From NCBI GenBank assembly GCA_025351185.1, contig JANXWJ010000123.1:1-37734 (forward strand): a DNA stretch of 37,734 nt, given 5' to 3'. The number at the start of each line of letters is the position of its first letter. The stretch's first letter is position 1. The stretch is from Candidatus Nanopelagicales bacterium. Lineage in GTDB: Bacteria > Actinomycetota > Actinomycetes > S36-B12 > CAIYMF01. Shown here piece by piece: positions 16,593-24,758 of this stretch. The notes under the pieces are model-generated. The model searched no databases and was not told the origin of the DNA. It worked only from the letters and a program-made list of their open reading frames with translations. The translations under genes and the position numbers were made by a program.

Positions 16593-17260
16593 CCCGATCC
16601 GTCACCTGGCCGGTGGCCCGAACGTGCCCACCAGGTGGCGCGAGAGCAGGTCGTGGACTACCTCGAGAAGTACGCAGCTCATCACGGCCTGATGCCGCAC
16701 TTCGGCCAGCCGGTCGAGCGACTCGAGCGGGTTGACGGGTGCTGGGTCGCGACGACACCCGATGGCACGTGGACCGCCCGTGACGTCGTCGTGGCCACCG
16801 GTGCGACGCGTCGTCCGCTGCGTCCCACCTGGCCGGGGTGGAGACCTACACCGGCGACGTGCTGCACTCGAGCGAGTTCAAGAATGGCGACCCGTGGACC
16901 GGGAAACCCGTGCTGGTCGTGGGTTTCGGCAATTCCGCGTGCGAGCAGGAGGTCGACCTCGTCGAACGTGGTGCCCATCCGCACCTCTCGGTGCGCTCAG
17001 CCGTCAACGTGATTCCGCGCGACATGCTCGGCGTCGTACCCGCCCTGCAGCTCGGCATCCTCATGCGCCGCGTGCCGACCCAGGTCGCTGATGCGCTGGC
17101 GGCCCCGCTGATCAAGCTGACGGTCGGCGACGTCACGAAGTACGGGCTCAAGAAGCTGCCCTTCGGCCCCAACACGCAGATCAAGCGCGACAAGCACATC
17201 CCGCTGCGCGAGATCGGTATCGAGGCCGAGCGCATCGCCAGGTCCATCGCGAACGCCTGA
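16593..17260 (+). pseudogene. Broken flavin-dependent monooxygenase (FMO-like) gene
   Basis: Homology to NAD(P)/FAD-dependent FMO-like oxidoreductases begins at about 16635 (REQVVDYLEKYAAHHGL, then DVVVATGATRRPLRPTWPG). The N-terminal FAD Rossmann motif is absent. At the GGGG run 16835-16838 the frame shifts by one base, and homology continues as METYTGDVLHSSEFKNGDPW, VLVVGFGNSACEQEVDLVE (the NADPH site, with Ala-Cys for the usual Gly-x) and GPNTQIKRDKHIP. This then passes directly to LREIGIEAERIARSIA, the extreme C-terminus of the family, skipping roughly 80-100 residues. N-terminal loss, a frameshift and an internal deletion together make it non-functional. Confidence 0.8.
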
Positions 17261-17286
17261 CCCGACCGCTGCTGCGGCGGAGGGCG

Positions 17287-17793
17287 TCAGTCGGCGTTGT
17301 CGAAGGGGGTGGTGAGGCGGCGCAGCAGGTCAGCGAGCTGCTGACGGTCGTCGCCCTCGAGTGCGGAGAGGATCGCCCGTTCGTGCGCGAGCAGGTCGGT
17401 GAGCGCATCATCGACACGGGCGCGACCGGCGTCGGTGAGCACCACCTGCACGCCACGCCCGTCGTGGGGGTCTGGCACCCGACCTACGAGACCCTTGGCC
17501 TCGAGCCGGTCGATGCGGTTGGTCATCGTGCCGCTCGTGACGAGGGTGACCTGCAGGAGCCGCCCGGGTGAGAGGGCGTACGGCGACCCTTCTCGACGCA
17601 GCGCTGCGAGCACGTCGAACTCCCACGGCTCGAGGCCGTGCGTCTCGAACGCCTCGCGGCGCGCGAGGTCGAGGTGCCTCGCGAGGCGACTGACCCGGGA
17701 GAGCACCTCGAGCGGCCCGACGTCGAGGTCTGGTCGCTCCCGGCGCCACGCCTCGACGAGGACGTCGACCTCGTCGAGCGGGCGCGGGCTCAT
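17287..17793 (-). CDS. MarR-family transcriptional regulator
   Basis: 168 residues. The winged helix-turn-helix covers about 50-125, with EPWEFDVLAALRREG, TLVTSGTMTNRIDRLEAKGL and the wing DPHDGRGVQVVLTDAG. N- and C-terminal helices provide dimerisation. It probably represses a target in response to a phenolic or oxidative ligand, which cannot be named. Start: ATG 17793 lies 6 nt after a TACGCT -10 box, so the transcript is leaderless. Upstream sits a large dyad (17872-17911). The downstream neighbour is the dead monooxygenase, convergent, which may once have been its target; that is only inference. Confidence 0.88.
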   Translation of the reverse strand: MSPRPLDEVDVLVEAWRRERPDLDVGPLEVLSRVSRLARHLDLARREAFETHGLEPWEFDVLAALRREGSPYALSPGRLLQVTLVTSGTMTNRIDRLEAKGLVGRVPDPHDGRGVQVVLTDAGRARVDDALTDLLAHERAILSALEGDDRQQLADLLRRLTTPFDNAD

Positions 17794-17799
17794 GACGTC

Positions 17800-17805
17800 A
17801 GCGTA
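17800..17805 (-). promoter_or_regulatory. Leaderless -10 box of the MarR gene
   Basis: Minus-strand TACGCT, then GACGTC, then ATG (17793), with the same 6-nt gap as the other leaderless promoters in this window. Confidence 0.6.
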
Positions 17806-17871
17806 CCCAGGTCTCTCGACGTCGAGATTCCTGGTGCGTACGGGTGACCGGTCCAGGCCGCCGCACCCAGA

Positions 17872-17911
17872 GCTATGGTCGTGTGACGGGCAGCCGTCAG
17901 TCGTCCATAGC
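17872..17911. repeat. 18-nt imperfect dyad between the GNAT and MarR genes
   Basis: gctatggtcgtgtgacgg (17872-17889) pairs with ccgtcagtcgtccatagc (17894-17911) with three mismatches and a 4-nt loop. It lies 67 nt past the GNAT stop and about 67 nt upstream of the MarR -10 box, both on the minus strand. It may be the terminator of the desaturase operon or a distal MarR operator. Confidence 0.6.
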
Positions 17912-17977
17912 GGTGCAGCGCGGGCCACAGCACACTCCGCGGAGGAGGCCGCAGGCTGCTGCAGCGCGAGCCGTCAC

Positions 17978-18562
17978 CTACGACGAGGACGCCTCGCTGG
18001 GCGGCCCAGGATACGGCTGCTGCCAACGGATCTCGCTGTCGACGACGACATCGGTGGGCCTGAGCCCGATCTGACGAGCGACACCTTGCGACGCGGTGTT
18101 CCTCGGTGCGATGTGGGCGTGCACGAGGTCTGCGTCGTCACCGGTGAGGGAGTCCGGGCCTCGAAGCGCGTCGGCGACCGCCGCCACCGCTTCGGTCGCA
18201 TACCCGCGCCTCTGGTACGCCGTACCGATCACCCAGGCGAGCTCGGCGCTCGACGGTCCCTCGAGAGGGTCGGTGGCTGCGGCAGTCGACGTCCCGGCGG
18301 TCGCGTCGACGGTGGCTTGCACGAAGCCAGCGACCTCACCCGACTCGCGCACGCGCACGATCCAGTTGTGCCAGATCGACCGTCCATCGGGCGACCTGCC
18401 CGCGCTCTGCCGGGCATAGCGGGTGCGGAGCTCGTCGAGGGTCGGCGAGGCCTCATCGTCGTAGAACGCATAGAGCCTGCGGTCGGCCAGCAGGTCGACC
18501 ATCTCGTCGGCGTGCGCCACGGTGAGCGGCTCGAGATCGAGTCGGAGCGTACGCAGCAGCAT
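17978..18562 (-). CDS. GNAT-family N-acetyltransferase (RimJ/RimL type)
   Basis: 194 residues. The opening LLRTLRLDLEPLTVAHADEM and the acetyl-CoA loop YQRRGYATEAVAAVADAL fit the Acetyltransf_3 (RimJ/RimL) group. The substrate is unknown. Start: ATG 18562 follows the TetR stop by 5 nt, so it is the third gene of the desaturase-TetR-GNAT operon. A Shine-Dalgarno is not obvious, and translation is probably coupled to the TetR gene. Confidence 0.82.
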   Translation of the reverse strand: MLLRTLRLDLEPLTVAHADEMVDLLADRRLYAFYDDEASPTLDELRTRYARQSAGRSPDGRSIWHNWIVRVRESGEVAGFVQATVDATAGTSTAAATDPLEGPSSAELAWVIGTAYQRRGYATEAVAAVADALRGPDSLTGDDADLVHAHIAPRNTASQGVARQIGLRPTDVVVDSEIRWQQPYPGPPSEASSS

Positions 18563-18567
18563 CCGGG

Positions 18568-19281
18568 TCAGGACGGTCGTTCTGTTACGAGTCGCGGCTT
18601 CTTCTCCAACCCGACGATGCCGTTCCAGGCGAGGTTGACCACGTGCGCGACTACCTCGTCCTTCTTCGGCTTGCGGACGTCGAGCCACCACTGACCGGTG
18701 AGTGCCACCATGCCGACGAGCATGTGGGCATACATCGGGGCGAACTTCGACGGGAAGTCCTTGCCGTCGAACTCCTTCGCGAGCCGTAGCTCGACCTGGT
18801 TGGCGACGTCACGGAGCAGCGAGGCGAAGTTGCCCGTGTTCTGCGCGACGGGGGAGTCGCGCACCAGCACGCGGAAGCCGTCGCTGCGACCCTCGATGTA
18901 GTCGAAGAGCGCTCGAGCCGCCTGCTCGAGCAACGCACGCGGGTTGTCGGCGGTCAGCGAGTCGCTCACCATCCCGAGCAAGATGTTCATCTCGCGATCG
19001 ACGATGACGGCGTACAGGCCGTCCTTGCTGCCGAAGTGCTCGTAGACGACCGGCTTGGAGACGCTGGCCTTGGCGGCGATCTCCTCGATGGTGACCGCCT
19101 CGAAGCCCTTCTCGGCGAACAACTTTCGACCGACGTCGACGAGCTGCTCCCGACGCTCGCGCCCGCTCATCCGCACCCGTTCGGGGCGCACCCGCTCGGC
19201 GTGCGCGCGCCGTGCGGGCGTTGTCGGTGCAGTCGGCTCGGTGGTCTCTCCGTCGCTCGGATCCTCGGTCACAGTGGCCAT
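18568..19281 (-). CDS. TetR-family regulator
   Basis: 237 residues. A low-complexity, Thr/Pro/Arg-rich N-terminal arm of about 40 residues precedes the helix-turn-helix (about 45-90: TIEEIAAKASVSKPVVYEHF). The C-terminal ligand domain (about 100-225) includes FDYIEGRSDGFRVLVRDSP and MLVGMVALTGQWWLD. It resembles the mycobacterial TetR regulators of fatty-acid genes, and its place directly after an acyl desaturase suggests autoregulation of lipid desaturation. Start: ATG 19281 is chosen because the open frame upstream is antisense to nothing recognisable and non-homologous; GTG/ACT alternatives within a few codons are possible. Confidence 0.88.
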   Translation of the reverse strand: MATVTEDPSDGETTEPTAPTTPARRAHAERVRPERVRMSGRERREQLVDVGRKLFAEKGFEAVTIEEIAAKASVSKPVVYEHFGSKDGLYAVIVDREMNILLGMVSDSLTADNPRALLEQAARALFDYIEGRSDGFRVLVRDSPVAQNTGNFASLLRDVANQVELRLAKEFDGKDFPSKFAPMYAHMLVGMVALTGQWWLDVRKPKKDEVVAHVVNLAWNGIVGLEKKPRLVTERPS

Positions 19282-19355
19282 GATGCCGTGACCGAGGCTT
19301 CCGACGTACGCCGCATCGCCGCGCCCGGACGCATCGCTGTCCTGCGACCGGGCGG

Positions 19356-20399
19356 TCACGACACCTTGCGCGAGAGGCGCGTGTGCTCCGGGTCGACCAT
19401 CCGCGAGCGGAGCCGGTCGGCCTTGGGCCAGCGCACGTCGCTCGCCCAGCCGCGCCACTCGAAGAGCTCGATGATGCGTGCGCTCGTGTCGACCTGGCCG
19501 CGAAGCACGCCGTGCCGTGCTGCTGTCGGGTCGCTGTGGTGCAGGTTGTGCCACGACTCGCCGCCCGAGAGGAGAGCGAGACAGGCGACGTTGCCGGACC
19601 GGTCGCGAGTCTTGAACGGGTGCTTGCCCCACACGTGGCAGACCGAGTTGATCGACCACGTCACGTGGTGCACCAGAGCCACGCGGACGAGCGAGGCCCA
19701 GAAGAACGCGGTGAGGGCGCCGTGCCACCACATCGACACGAGACCACCCACAAGTGCAGGCGCAAGGAGGGAAATCGCGACCCACAGCGGGAAGAGCCGG
19801 GAGATCCGAATGATGTCCTTGTCCTTGAGCAGGTCCGGTGCGTACTTCTCGATCGGGGTCTGCTCGACGTCGAAGAGCCACCCGGTGTGCGCGAAGAAGA
19901 AGCCCTTGATGAGGCCGCGGGTCGACTCGCCGTAGGCCCACGGCGAGTGCGGGTCACCCTCGGCATCGCTGAACGCATGGTGCTTGCGGTGGTCAGCGAC
20001 CCAGCGCGCGACCGGTCCCTCGATGGCCAGGCTGCCGGCGATCGCGAGTGCGATCTTCAGTGGACGGTTGGGCTTGAACGACCCGTGGGTGAAGGCGCGG
20101 TGGAAGCCGATGGTGATGCCGTGGGCGGCGATCGCGAAGGTGAGCGCGCCGATGATGAGGTCGGTCCAGCCGAGCCCCCAACCCCAGGCGAACGGCACGG
20201 CGAGCGCGAGCGCGAGCAAGGGCAGGCCGACGAACACGCCGACGGTCATGCGCTCGGCGAGCGTCTGGTGCTCGGCACCGGTGAACATCGGGGTGGGCGC
20301 GCTGCCGTCAGCACGGGCGGCGGCGTACGCCTGCCCGGTGAGCGACTGCTCCTCCGCCTGCTCCGCAGCGGTCAGCGCGAGATCGTGAGTGGTGGTCAC
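19356..20399 (-). CDS. Acyl-CoA/fatty-acid delta-9 desaturase
   Basis: 347 residues of the membrane di-iron desaturase family. The three histidine boxes are visible: HRAFTH (100-105), HRKHH (137-141) and HNLHH (about 284-288). Four hydrophobic segments lie around them (about 52-75, 78-96, 115-130 and 215-245). It introduces a cis double bond into acyl chains using an electron-transfer partner that is not encoded here. Relatives include DesA3-like enzymes of mycobacteria. Start: GTG 20399 has GAGGAG 4 nt upstream. First gene of the operon; palindromic candidate operators fill its promoter. Confidence 0.93.
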   Translation of the reverse strand: MTTTHDLALTAAEQAEEQSLTGQAYAAARADGSAPTPMFTGAEHQTLAERMTVGVFVGLPLLALALAVPFAWGWGLGWTDLIIGALTFAIAAHGITIGFHRAFTHGSFKPNRPLKIALAIAGSLAIEGPVARWVADHRKHHAFSDAEGDPHSPWAYGESTRGLIKGFFFAHTGWLFDVEQTPIEKYAPDLLKDKDIIRISRLFPLWVAISLLAPALVGGLVSMWWHGALTAFFWASLVRVALVHHVTWSINSVCHVWGKHPFKTRDRSGNVACLALLSGGESWHNLHHSDPTAARHGVLRGQVDTSARIIELFEWRGWASDVRWPKADRLRSRMVDPEHTRLSRKVS

Positions 20400-20425
20400 T
20401 GGGCTCCTCGAAGGTCTCAGTCCTG

Positions 20426-20489
20426 CGGTTACGTAACCGTAGGTTCAGTGGCTACGCTACCGTAACCTACGCATCAGTAACCTTGTCAA
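20426..20489 (-). promoter_or_regulatory. Desaturase operon promoter with palindromic candidate operators
   Basis: The perfect palindrome CGGTTACGTAACCG (20426-20439) is followed by a second dyad, TAGGTT (20440-20445) with AACCTA (20464-20469), and a further GTAACC at 20477-20482. On the minus strand TTGACA (20489-20484) and TACGGT (20464-20459) could be -35 and -10 with a long 19-nt spacer. The repeated GGTTACN half-sites over and after the promoter suit a TetR repressor, probably the one in the operon. Confidence 0.6.
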
Positions 20490-20592
20490 ACCGAGCCGCC
20501 ATCGCCGCTCCCGATAGCGCTGTCGACCAGGGCCGCCCCGATGCTGGGACGCAGCTGCTGCGGCGTCTGGGACCTACGCTGGTGGCTGACCT

Positions 20593-20669
20593 TCCCGGGT
20601 TGCTCTGCTGGCAGGGGCGACCGCACTTTGAATGCGGGTACGACGCAGGTTCGATTCCTGCCCCGGGAG
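20593..20669 (+). tRNA. tRNA-Gln (anticodon UUG), slightly irregular
   Basis: The acceptor TCCCGGG (20593-20599) pairs perfectly with CCCGGGA (20662-20668). D stem GCTC/GGGC; anticodon stem CCGCA/TGCGG around loop CTTTGAA, giving anticodon TTG. T arm GCAGG-TTCGATT-CCTGC, discriminator G. The weak U1-A72 pair and G73 fit glutamine identity. Two nucleotides separate the D and anticodon stems, and the variable region has 7 nt, one and two more than usual. CCA is not encoded. From memory, M. tuberculosis glnU (TTG) also lies next to glmU, supporting the call. Confidence 0.7.
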
Positions 20670-20689
20670 CTGTGCTGATTCGCCTCCAA

Positions 20690-20712
20690 GCGATCACGCT
20701 TCGCGTGATCGC
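20690..20712. terminator. Perfect 10-bp hairpin after the tRNA
   Basis: gcgatcacgc-ttc-gcgtgatcgc begins 21 nt after the tRNA end. It is a likely tRNA terminator, without a T-tract. It overlaps GTG 20705, the only plausible start of the ACC deaminase frame, which would hide that start in a stem. Confidence 0.6.
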
Positions 20713-21691
20713 GTCGGCGTCGGCTCCGCTGCGTCGCGACTCGGACCACCTCGGGGGAGCGCGGGTGTGGGCCGAGCGCGAGGACGTCAGCAGCGGTCTG
20801 GCGTACGGCGGCAACAAGACCCGCAAACTCGAGTACATCGTCCCCGACGTGCTCGCCGAGGGGGCCGACACGCTGGTGTCGATCGGTGGCTACCAGTCCA
20901 ACCACACCCGGCAGGTCGCGGCCGTCGCGGCGAAGCTCGGCCTGAAAGCCGTGCTGGTGCAGGAGAAGTGGGTCGACTGGCCCGACTCCGTCAACGACCG
21001 GGTCGGCAACATCATGCTCTCGCGCATCATGGGAGCCGAGGTGCGACTGGACCCGGCGGGCTTCGACATCGGCTTCCGCGACAGCTGGACCCGGGCGCTC
21101 GACGACGTACGTGCTCGAGGCGGGAAGCCCTACGGCATCCCCGCGGGTGCGTCCGACCACCGGCTCGGCGGTCTCGGCTTCGCCAACTGGGCGTACGAGG
21201 TCGAGCAGCAGGAGCGCGAGCTCGGAGTCTTCTTCGACACGATCGTGGTCTGCTCGGTCACCGGCAGCACGCACGCCGGGATGATCGCCGGCTTCGCCGC
21301 GCTCGAGGATGCCGGCGGACGCAGGCGCCGGGTGCTCGGGATCGACGCCTCCGCCACGCTGGAGAAGACCCGCGACCAGGTGGGGCGCATCGCCCGCAGC
21401 ACCGCCGCCCCGATCGGGGTGGAGCGCGGCCTGCGCGACGACGAGATCACCGTGCTCGAGGGCTGGGCCGGGGACCTCTACGGCATCCCTGTGCAGTCGA
21501 CGCTCGACGCGATCCGGCTCACCGGCAGCCTCGAGGGGATGATCATCGACCCCGTCTACGAGGGAAAGTCGATGGCCGGTCTCATCGACCTGGTGAGCAC
21601 GAGCGAGATCCCGAAGGACAGCACCGTCCTCTACGCCCACCTCGGCGGCCAGCCCGCCCTCAACGCCTACAGTGCCCTCTTCACCACCTGA
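20705..21691 (+). CDS. acdS: 1-aminocyclopropane-1-carboxylate deaminase, 5'-truncated
   Basis: A PLP enzyme of the tryptophan-synthase-beta fold that converts ACC to 2-oxobutyrate and ammonia. The PLP lysine lies in [11 protein letters not shown] and the substrate loop reads [15 protein letters not shown]. The Tyr-Glu pair in DPVYEGKSM and the Leu in YAHLGG are the residues that separate true ACC deaminases from D-cysteine desulfhydrases. Family homology starts only at [11 protein letters not shown]; the usual first ~19 residues (with the FGPSP motif) are absent, replaced by the tRNA flank. GTG 20705 is the nearest in-frame start, with no Shine-Dalgarno, and lies in a hairpin. Expression and activity are therefore doubtful, though the rest of the frame is intact. 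Confidence 0.75.
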   Translation: MIASASAPLRRDSDHLGGARVWAEREDVSSGLAYGGNKTRKLEYIVPDVLAEGADTLVSIGGYQSNHTRQVAAVAAKLGLKAVLVQEKWVDWPDSVNDRVGNIMLSRIMGAEVRLDPAGFDIGFRDSWTRALDDVRARGGKPYGIPAGASDHRLGGLGFANWAYEVEQQERELGVFFDTIVVCSVTGSTHAGMIAGFAALEDAGGRRRRVLGIDASATLEKTRDQVGRIARSTAAPIGVERGLRDDEITVLEGWAGDLYGIPVQSTLDAIRLTGSLEGMIIDPVYEGKSMAGLIDLVSTSEIPKDSTVLYAHLGGQPALNAYSALFTT

Positions 21692-21706
21692 CCCCCCTGA
21701 GAGGAC

Positions 21707-21777
21707 TCGAGTTACCGCCGCCCGAATCCCCGGTTGTGAGCGGTGGAACGCAGGATTCGGGCAGTAACTCGCGGACC
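21707..21777. repeat. Palindromic repeat family B, copy 1
   Basis: cgagttac (21708-21715) and cccgaatcc (21721-21729) pair with ggattcggg (21753-21761) and gtaactcg (21764-21771), leaving a small internal loop. The repeat ends with the conserved tail cgcggaccg. It begins 15 nt after the ACC deaminase stop. Copy 2 is at 34743-34809 in the same orientation and also follows a stop codon. Confidence 0.8.
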
Positions 21778-21839
21778 GTCGTCGGGCAGGGATCGCCCGC
21801 TGATCCGGGAGGGCGGGACACGAGCGGGTGAACGGGCGG

Positions 21840-21845
21840 TATCGT
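21840..21845 (+). promoter_or_regulatory. Candidate -10 box of glmU
   Basis: TATCGT would start transcription near 21852, giving a leader of about 36 nt that carries GGAGAG (21870-21875) before GTG 21888. Unlike its neighbours this promoter would be leadered. Confidence 0.4.
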
Positions 21846-21887
21846 GAGTGCGCCTCGCCCGCCGCACCCGGAGAGCAGACCGCCAGC

Positions 21888-23393
21888 GTGAGCAGCCCGC
21901 GCCCGTCCGCCGTCGTCGTCCTCGCCGCTGGCGCAGGAACCCGAATGCGTTCGGCGACCCCGAAGGTCCTCCACGAGGTGGCGGGACGCACCCTTCTCGG
22001 GCACGTCCTCGCTGCTGTCACCACGCTGGACCCGGACCACGTGGTGGTCGTCGTCGGCCATGGTCGCGACCAGGTGAGCGCCTACCTCGCCCAGGCCGCT
22101 CCCGGTGCGGTCGTCGTGGTCCAGGAGCAGCAGAACGGCACCGGCCACGCCGTACGTGTCGCTCTCGACTGCCTCGACGCCGCGGGTGTGACCCTCGATG
22201 GCACCGGGCCGCTGCTCGTCGTCGCGGGCGACACCCCGTTGCTCACCGGAGAGACTCTGCACCGCGTCGTCGAGGTGCACACCGCCGAGCAGGCAGCGTC
22301 GACGGTTCTCACCGCGGTGCTCGACGACCCCTATGGGTATGGCCGCATCCTGCGCGACACCTCGACCGGCCTCGTGACCTCGATCGTCGAGCAGAAGGAC
22401 GCCGACGACGCGCAGCGTGCCGTGCGCGAGATCAACAGCGGGGTCTTCGCCTTCGACCTCGCGGCGCTGCGTGACGCGCTCGGTCGCGTCACGACCGACA
22501 ACTCGCAGGGCGAGGAATACCTCACCGACGTCCTCGGGCTGCACGTCGAGCAGGGACTTGCGGTCGCTGCCGTCATCGCGGCCGATCCCGACGAGATCCT
22601 CGGCATCAACGACCGTGCCCAGCTCGCCGCGGCGCGAGCCCTGCTGCGTGACCGGATCAACACCCGCTGGATGCGCGAGGGCGTGACGATCGTCGATCCC
22701 TCGACCACCTGGATCGACGCCGACGTCTTGCTCGAGCCCGATGCGGTGATCGAGCGCAACACAGGTCTGCACGGGCGTACGAGCGTATCCGCCGGCGCGA
22801 CGGTCGGACCCGACACGTCGCTCACCGATGTCGTGGTCCTCGAGGGCGCCACCGTGGTGCGCACCCAGGGCTCGAGCGCCGAGATCGGACCCGGCGCGAC
22901 CGTCGGCCCGTTCACCTACATCCGCCCGGGCACTCGGCTCGGCCCGAAGGCCAAGCTCGGCGCGTACGTCGAGGCGAAGAACGCGGTCGTCGGCGCCGGG
23001 TCGAAGGTGCCGCACCTGTCCTACGTGGGCGACGTCGAGATCGGTGAGGGCTCCAACATCGGCGCCGCCACGATCGTCGTGAACTACGACGGCGTCGCCA
23101 AGCACCGCACCGTGATCGGCGACCACGTACGCATCGGCAGCGACACCATGCTCGTTGCCCCGGTCACGATCGGCGACGGTGCCTACACCGCTGCCGGATC
23201 CGTGATCGTCGACGACGTACCCCCCGGCGCGATGGCCGTCGGCCGCGCGCGCCAGCGCAATGTCGAGGGCTGGGTCGAGCGCAAGCGCGCTGGCACGTCC
23301 TCCGCCGACGCCGCCCGCGCGGCGTCCCCCACACCATCCGGTCCGGCAGCCGCCGACCGTGAGACGGCCACGCCCGAGGAGAACCAGCAGTGA
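21888..23393 (+). CDS. glmU: Bifunctional UDP-GlcNAc pyrophosphorylase / GlcN-1-P acetyltransferase
   Basis: 501 residues. The N-terminal pyrophosphorylase has [15 protein letters not shown] (about 12-26), [18 protein letters not shown] and [10 protein letters not shown]. The C-terminal left-handed beta helix (about 255-455) carries the acetyltransferase sites [20 protein letters not shown] and [16 protein letters not shown] Ser/Ala/Pro/Glu-rich tail of about 40 residues ends the protein. It makes UDP-GlcNAc for peptidoglycan. Start: GTG 21888 gives the standard N-terminus. Its TGA overlaps the prs GTG. Confidence 0.96.
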   Translation: MSSPRPSAVVVLAAGAGTRMRSATPKVLHEVAGRTLLGHVLAAVTTLDPDHVVVVVGHGRDQVSAYLAQAAPGAVVVVQEQQNGTGHAVRVALDCLDAAGVTLDGTGPLLVVAGDTPLLTGETLHRVVEVHTAEQAASTVLTAVLDDPYGYGRILRDTSTGLVTSIVEQKDADDAQRAVREINSGVFAFDLAALRDALGRVTTDNSQGEEYLTDVLGLHVEQGLAVAAVIAADPDEILGINDRAQLAAARALLRDRINTRWMREGVTIVDPSTTWIDADVLLEPDAVIERNTGLHGRTSVSAGATVGPDTSLTDVVVLEGATVVRTQGSSAEIGPGATVGPFTYIRPGTRLGPKAKLGAYVEAKNAVVGAGSKVPHLSYVGDVEIGEGSNIGAATIVVNYDGVAKHRTVIGDHVRIGSDTMLVAPVTIGDGAYTAAGSVIVDDVPPGAMAVGRARQRNVEGWVERKRAGTSSADAARAASPTPSGPAAADRETATPEENQQ

Positions 23394-24373
23394 CCGGCAT
23401 CGTCCAGACCAGCCAGAAGCGGCTCGTGCTCATCGCGGGTCGTTCGCACCCCGAGCTGGCCCAGCACGTGGCCAAGGAGCTCGGCGTCGACATGGTCGAC
23501 ACCCAGGCCTACGACTTCGCGAACGGCGAGATCTTCGTGCGGTTCGAGGAGTCGGTGCGTGGGTGCGACGCCTTCGTCCTGCAGAGCCACTGCGAGCCGA
23601 TCAACAAGTGGATCATGGAGCAGCTGCTCATGGTCGACGCGCTCAAGCGGGCCTCGGCCAAGCGGATCACCGTGGTCATGCCGTTCTACGGCTATGCCCG
23701 GCAGGACAAGAAGCACCGCGGTCGTGAGCCCATCTCGGCGCGCCTCATCGCCGACCTGTTCCATACCGCCGGCGCCGACCGCTTGATGGCCGTCGACCTG
23801 CACACCGCGCAGATCCAGGGCTTCTTCGACGGCCCGGTCGACCACCTCTTCGCCCTGCCGCTGCTCGTGAAGTACGTCGCGGCCACGGTCGAGGACCGCA
23901 ACCTCATCACCGTCGTGTCGCCCGACGCGGGCCGGGTCCGCGTCGCCGAGCGCTGGACCGACCTGCTCGGCGCCCCGCTGGCGATCATCCACAAGCGCCG
24001 CGACCCCGACGTACCCAACGAGGCCAAGGTGCAGGAGGTCGTCGGCGCGGTCGAGGGCCGCATCTGCGTCCTCATCGACGACATGATCGACACGGGCGGC
24101 ACGATCGTGAATGCGGCCGAGGCGCTGTTCGACAACGGAGCCAAGGATGTCGTCGTCGCCGCGACGCACGCGATCCTGTCCGGGCCTGCGGTCGAGCGCT
24201 TCAGCGGCAGCCGGGTCCGTGAGGTCATCGTCACCGACACCCTGCCGATTCCCGACGACCGCCGCTTCCCCAAGCTCACCGTCCTCCCGGTGGCCCCCCT
24301 CATCGCACGGGCCATCCAGGAAGTCTTCACCGACGGCTCGGTCACCAGCATGTTCGAAGGCGACCGCGTCTGA
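23390..24373 (+). CDS. prs: Ribose-phosphate pyrophosphokinase
   Basis: 327 residues. It makes PRPP from ribose 5-phosphate and ATP for nucleotides, His, Trp and cell-wall arabinan precursors. Motifs: [35 protein letters not shown] (ATP loop), [11 protein letters not shown], the PRPP loop [13 protein letters not shown] (about 226-238) and the C-terminal TDTLPIP. Start: GTG 23390 has GAGGAG at 8 nt and overlaps the glmU stop, a coupling common in actinobacteria. Its own TGA lies inside the head of a family A repeat, which probably forms its terminator. Confidence 0.96.
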   Translation: MTGIVQTSQKRLVLIAGRSHPELAQHVAKELGVDMVDTQAYDFANGEIFVRFEESVRGCDAFVLQSHCEPINKWIMEQLLMVDALKRASAKRITVVMPFYGYARQDKKHRGREPISARLIADLFHTAGADRLMAVDLHTAQIQGFFDGPVDHLFALPLLVKYVAATVEDRNLITVVSPDAGRVRVAERWTDLLGAPLAIIHKRRDPDVPNEAKVQEVVGAVEGRICVLIDDMIDTGGTIVNAAEALFDNGAKDVVVAATHAILSGPAVERFSGSRVREVIVTDTLPIPDDRRFPKLTVLPVAPLIARAIQEVFTDGSVTSMFEGDRV

Positions 24374-24454
24374 CCCAGCGCCCCTTCCTGGCGTGATCGT
24401 GGTCGGGTGGCTGTTTCCCACGCCGGGTGACGATCACACGACCAAGATCACGCG
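24370..24454. repeat. Palindromic repeat family A, copy 1
   Basis: A head box ctgacccagcgcccct (24370-24385) contains the prs stop TGA. It is followed by arms gcgtgatcgtggtcgggtg (24391-24409) and cacacgaccaagatcacgc (24435-24453), complementary with two mismatches around a 25-nt loop. The same head plus palindrome recurs at 37653-37734, and the palindrome alone at 29332-29396. The stem probably acts as the prs terminator. Confidence 0.8.
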
Positions 24455-24498
24455 AGCTGAGGGGTCCCGGTTGGTTTGGGATGGGTGCTCGGGTGGCC

Positions 24499-24758
24499 TA
24501 GACTCTGGGGGCTCCCCGGCGAGGGTGCGCTGATCGGGTCGACCTGTCTCGGCAGGGCGTTGCAGCCCGTGAGGCGGACCGTGATCGACTCGGAACGCGC
24601 GGTAACGCGTGCCCGCAGTCTGATCTGCCGAGGCGCCGACCGCCCCCGCCGCGAGGCGCGGCACCTGTCCGTACGGCTCCGCTGCGAGGCGGGGCACTCA
24701 GACCAGACCGACCGGGCGACCTCACGCGCACCGGCGGACGAACGACGTAGGAGTAGTT
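24499..24758 (+). promoter_or_regulatory. rplY promoter and long, structured leader
   Basis: TAGACT (24499-24504), with TTTGGG 18 nt upstream, would give a leader of about 250 nt before GTG 24759. Within it gtctgatct (24618-24626) faces agaccagac (24700-24708) with one mismatch. These enclose a GCCCCCGCC/GGCGGGGC stem (about 24642-24695) and a twice-repeated gcgaggcg. AGGAG (24749-24753) is the Shine-Dalgarno. No protein-coding gene is seen in 24374-24758. The leader may support autogenous control by L25; that is inference only. Confidence 0.4.

Noticed and set aside
20593-21691. Integrative element or genomic island at the tRNA
   Set aside because: No integrase, no repeat of the tRNA 3' end downstream, and housekeeping genes resume at 21888.
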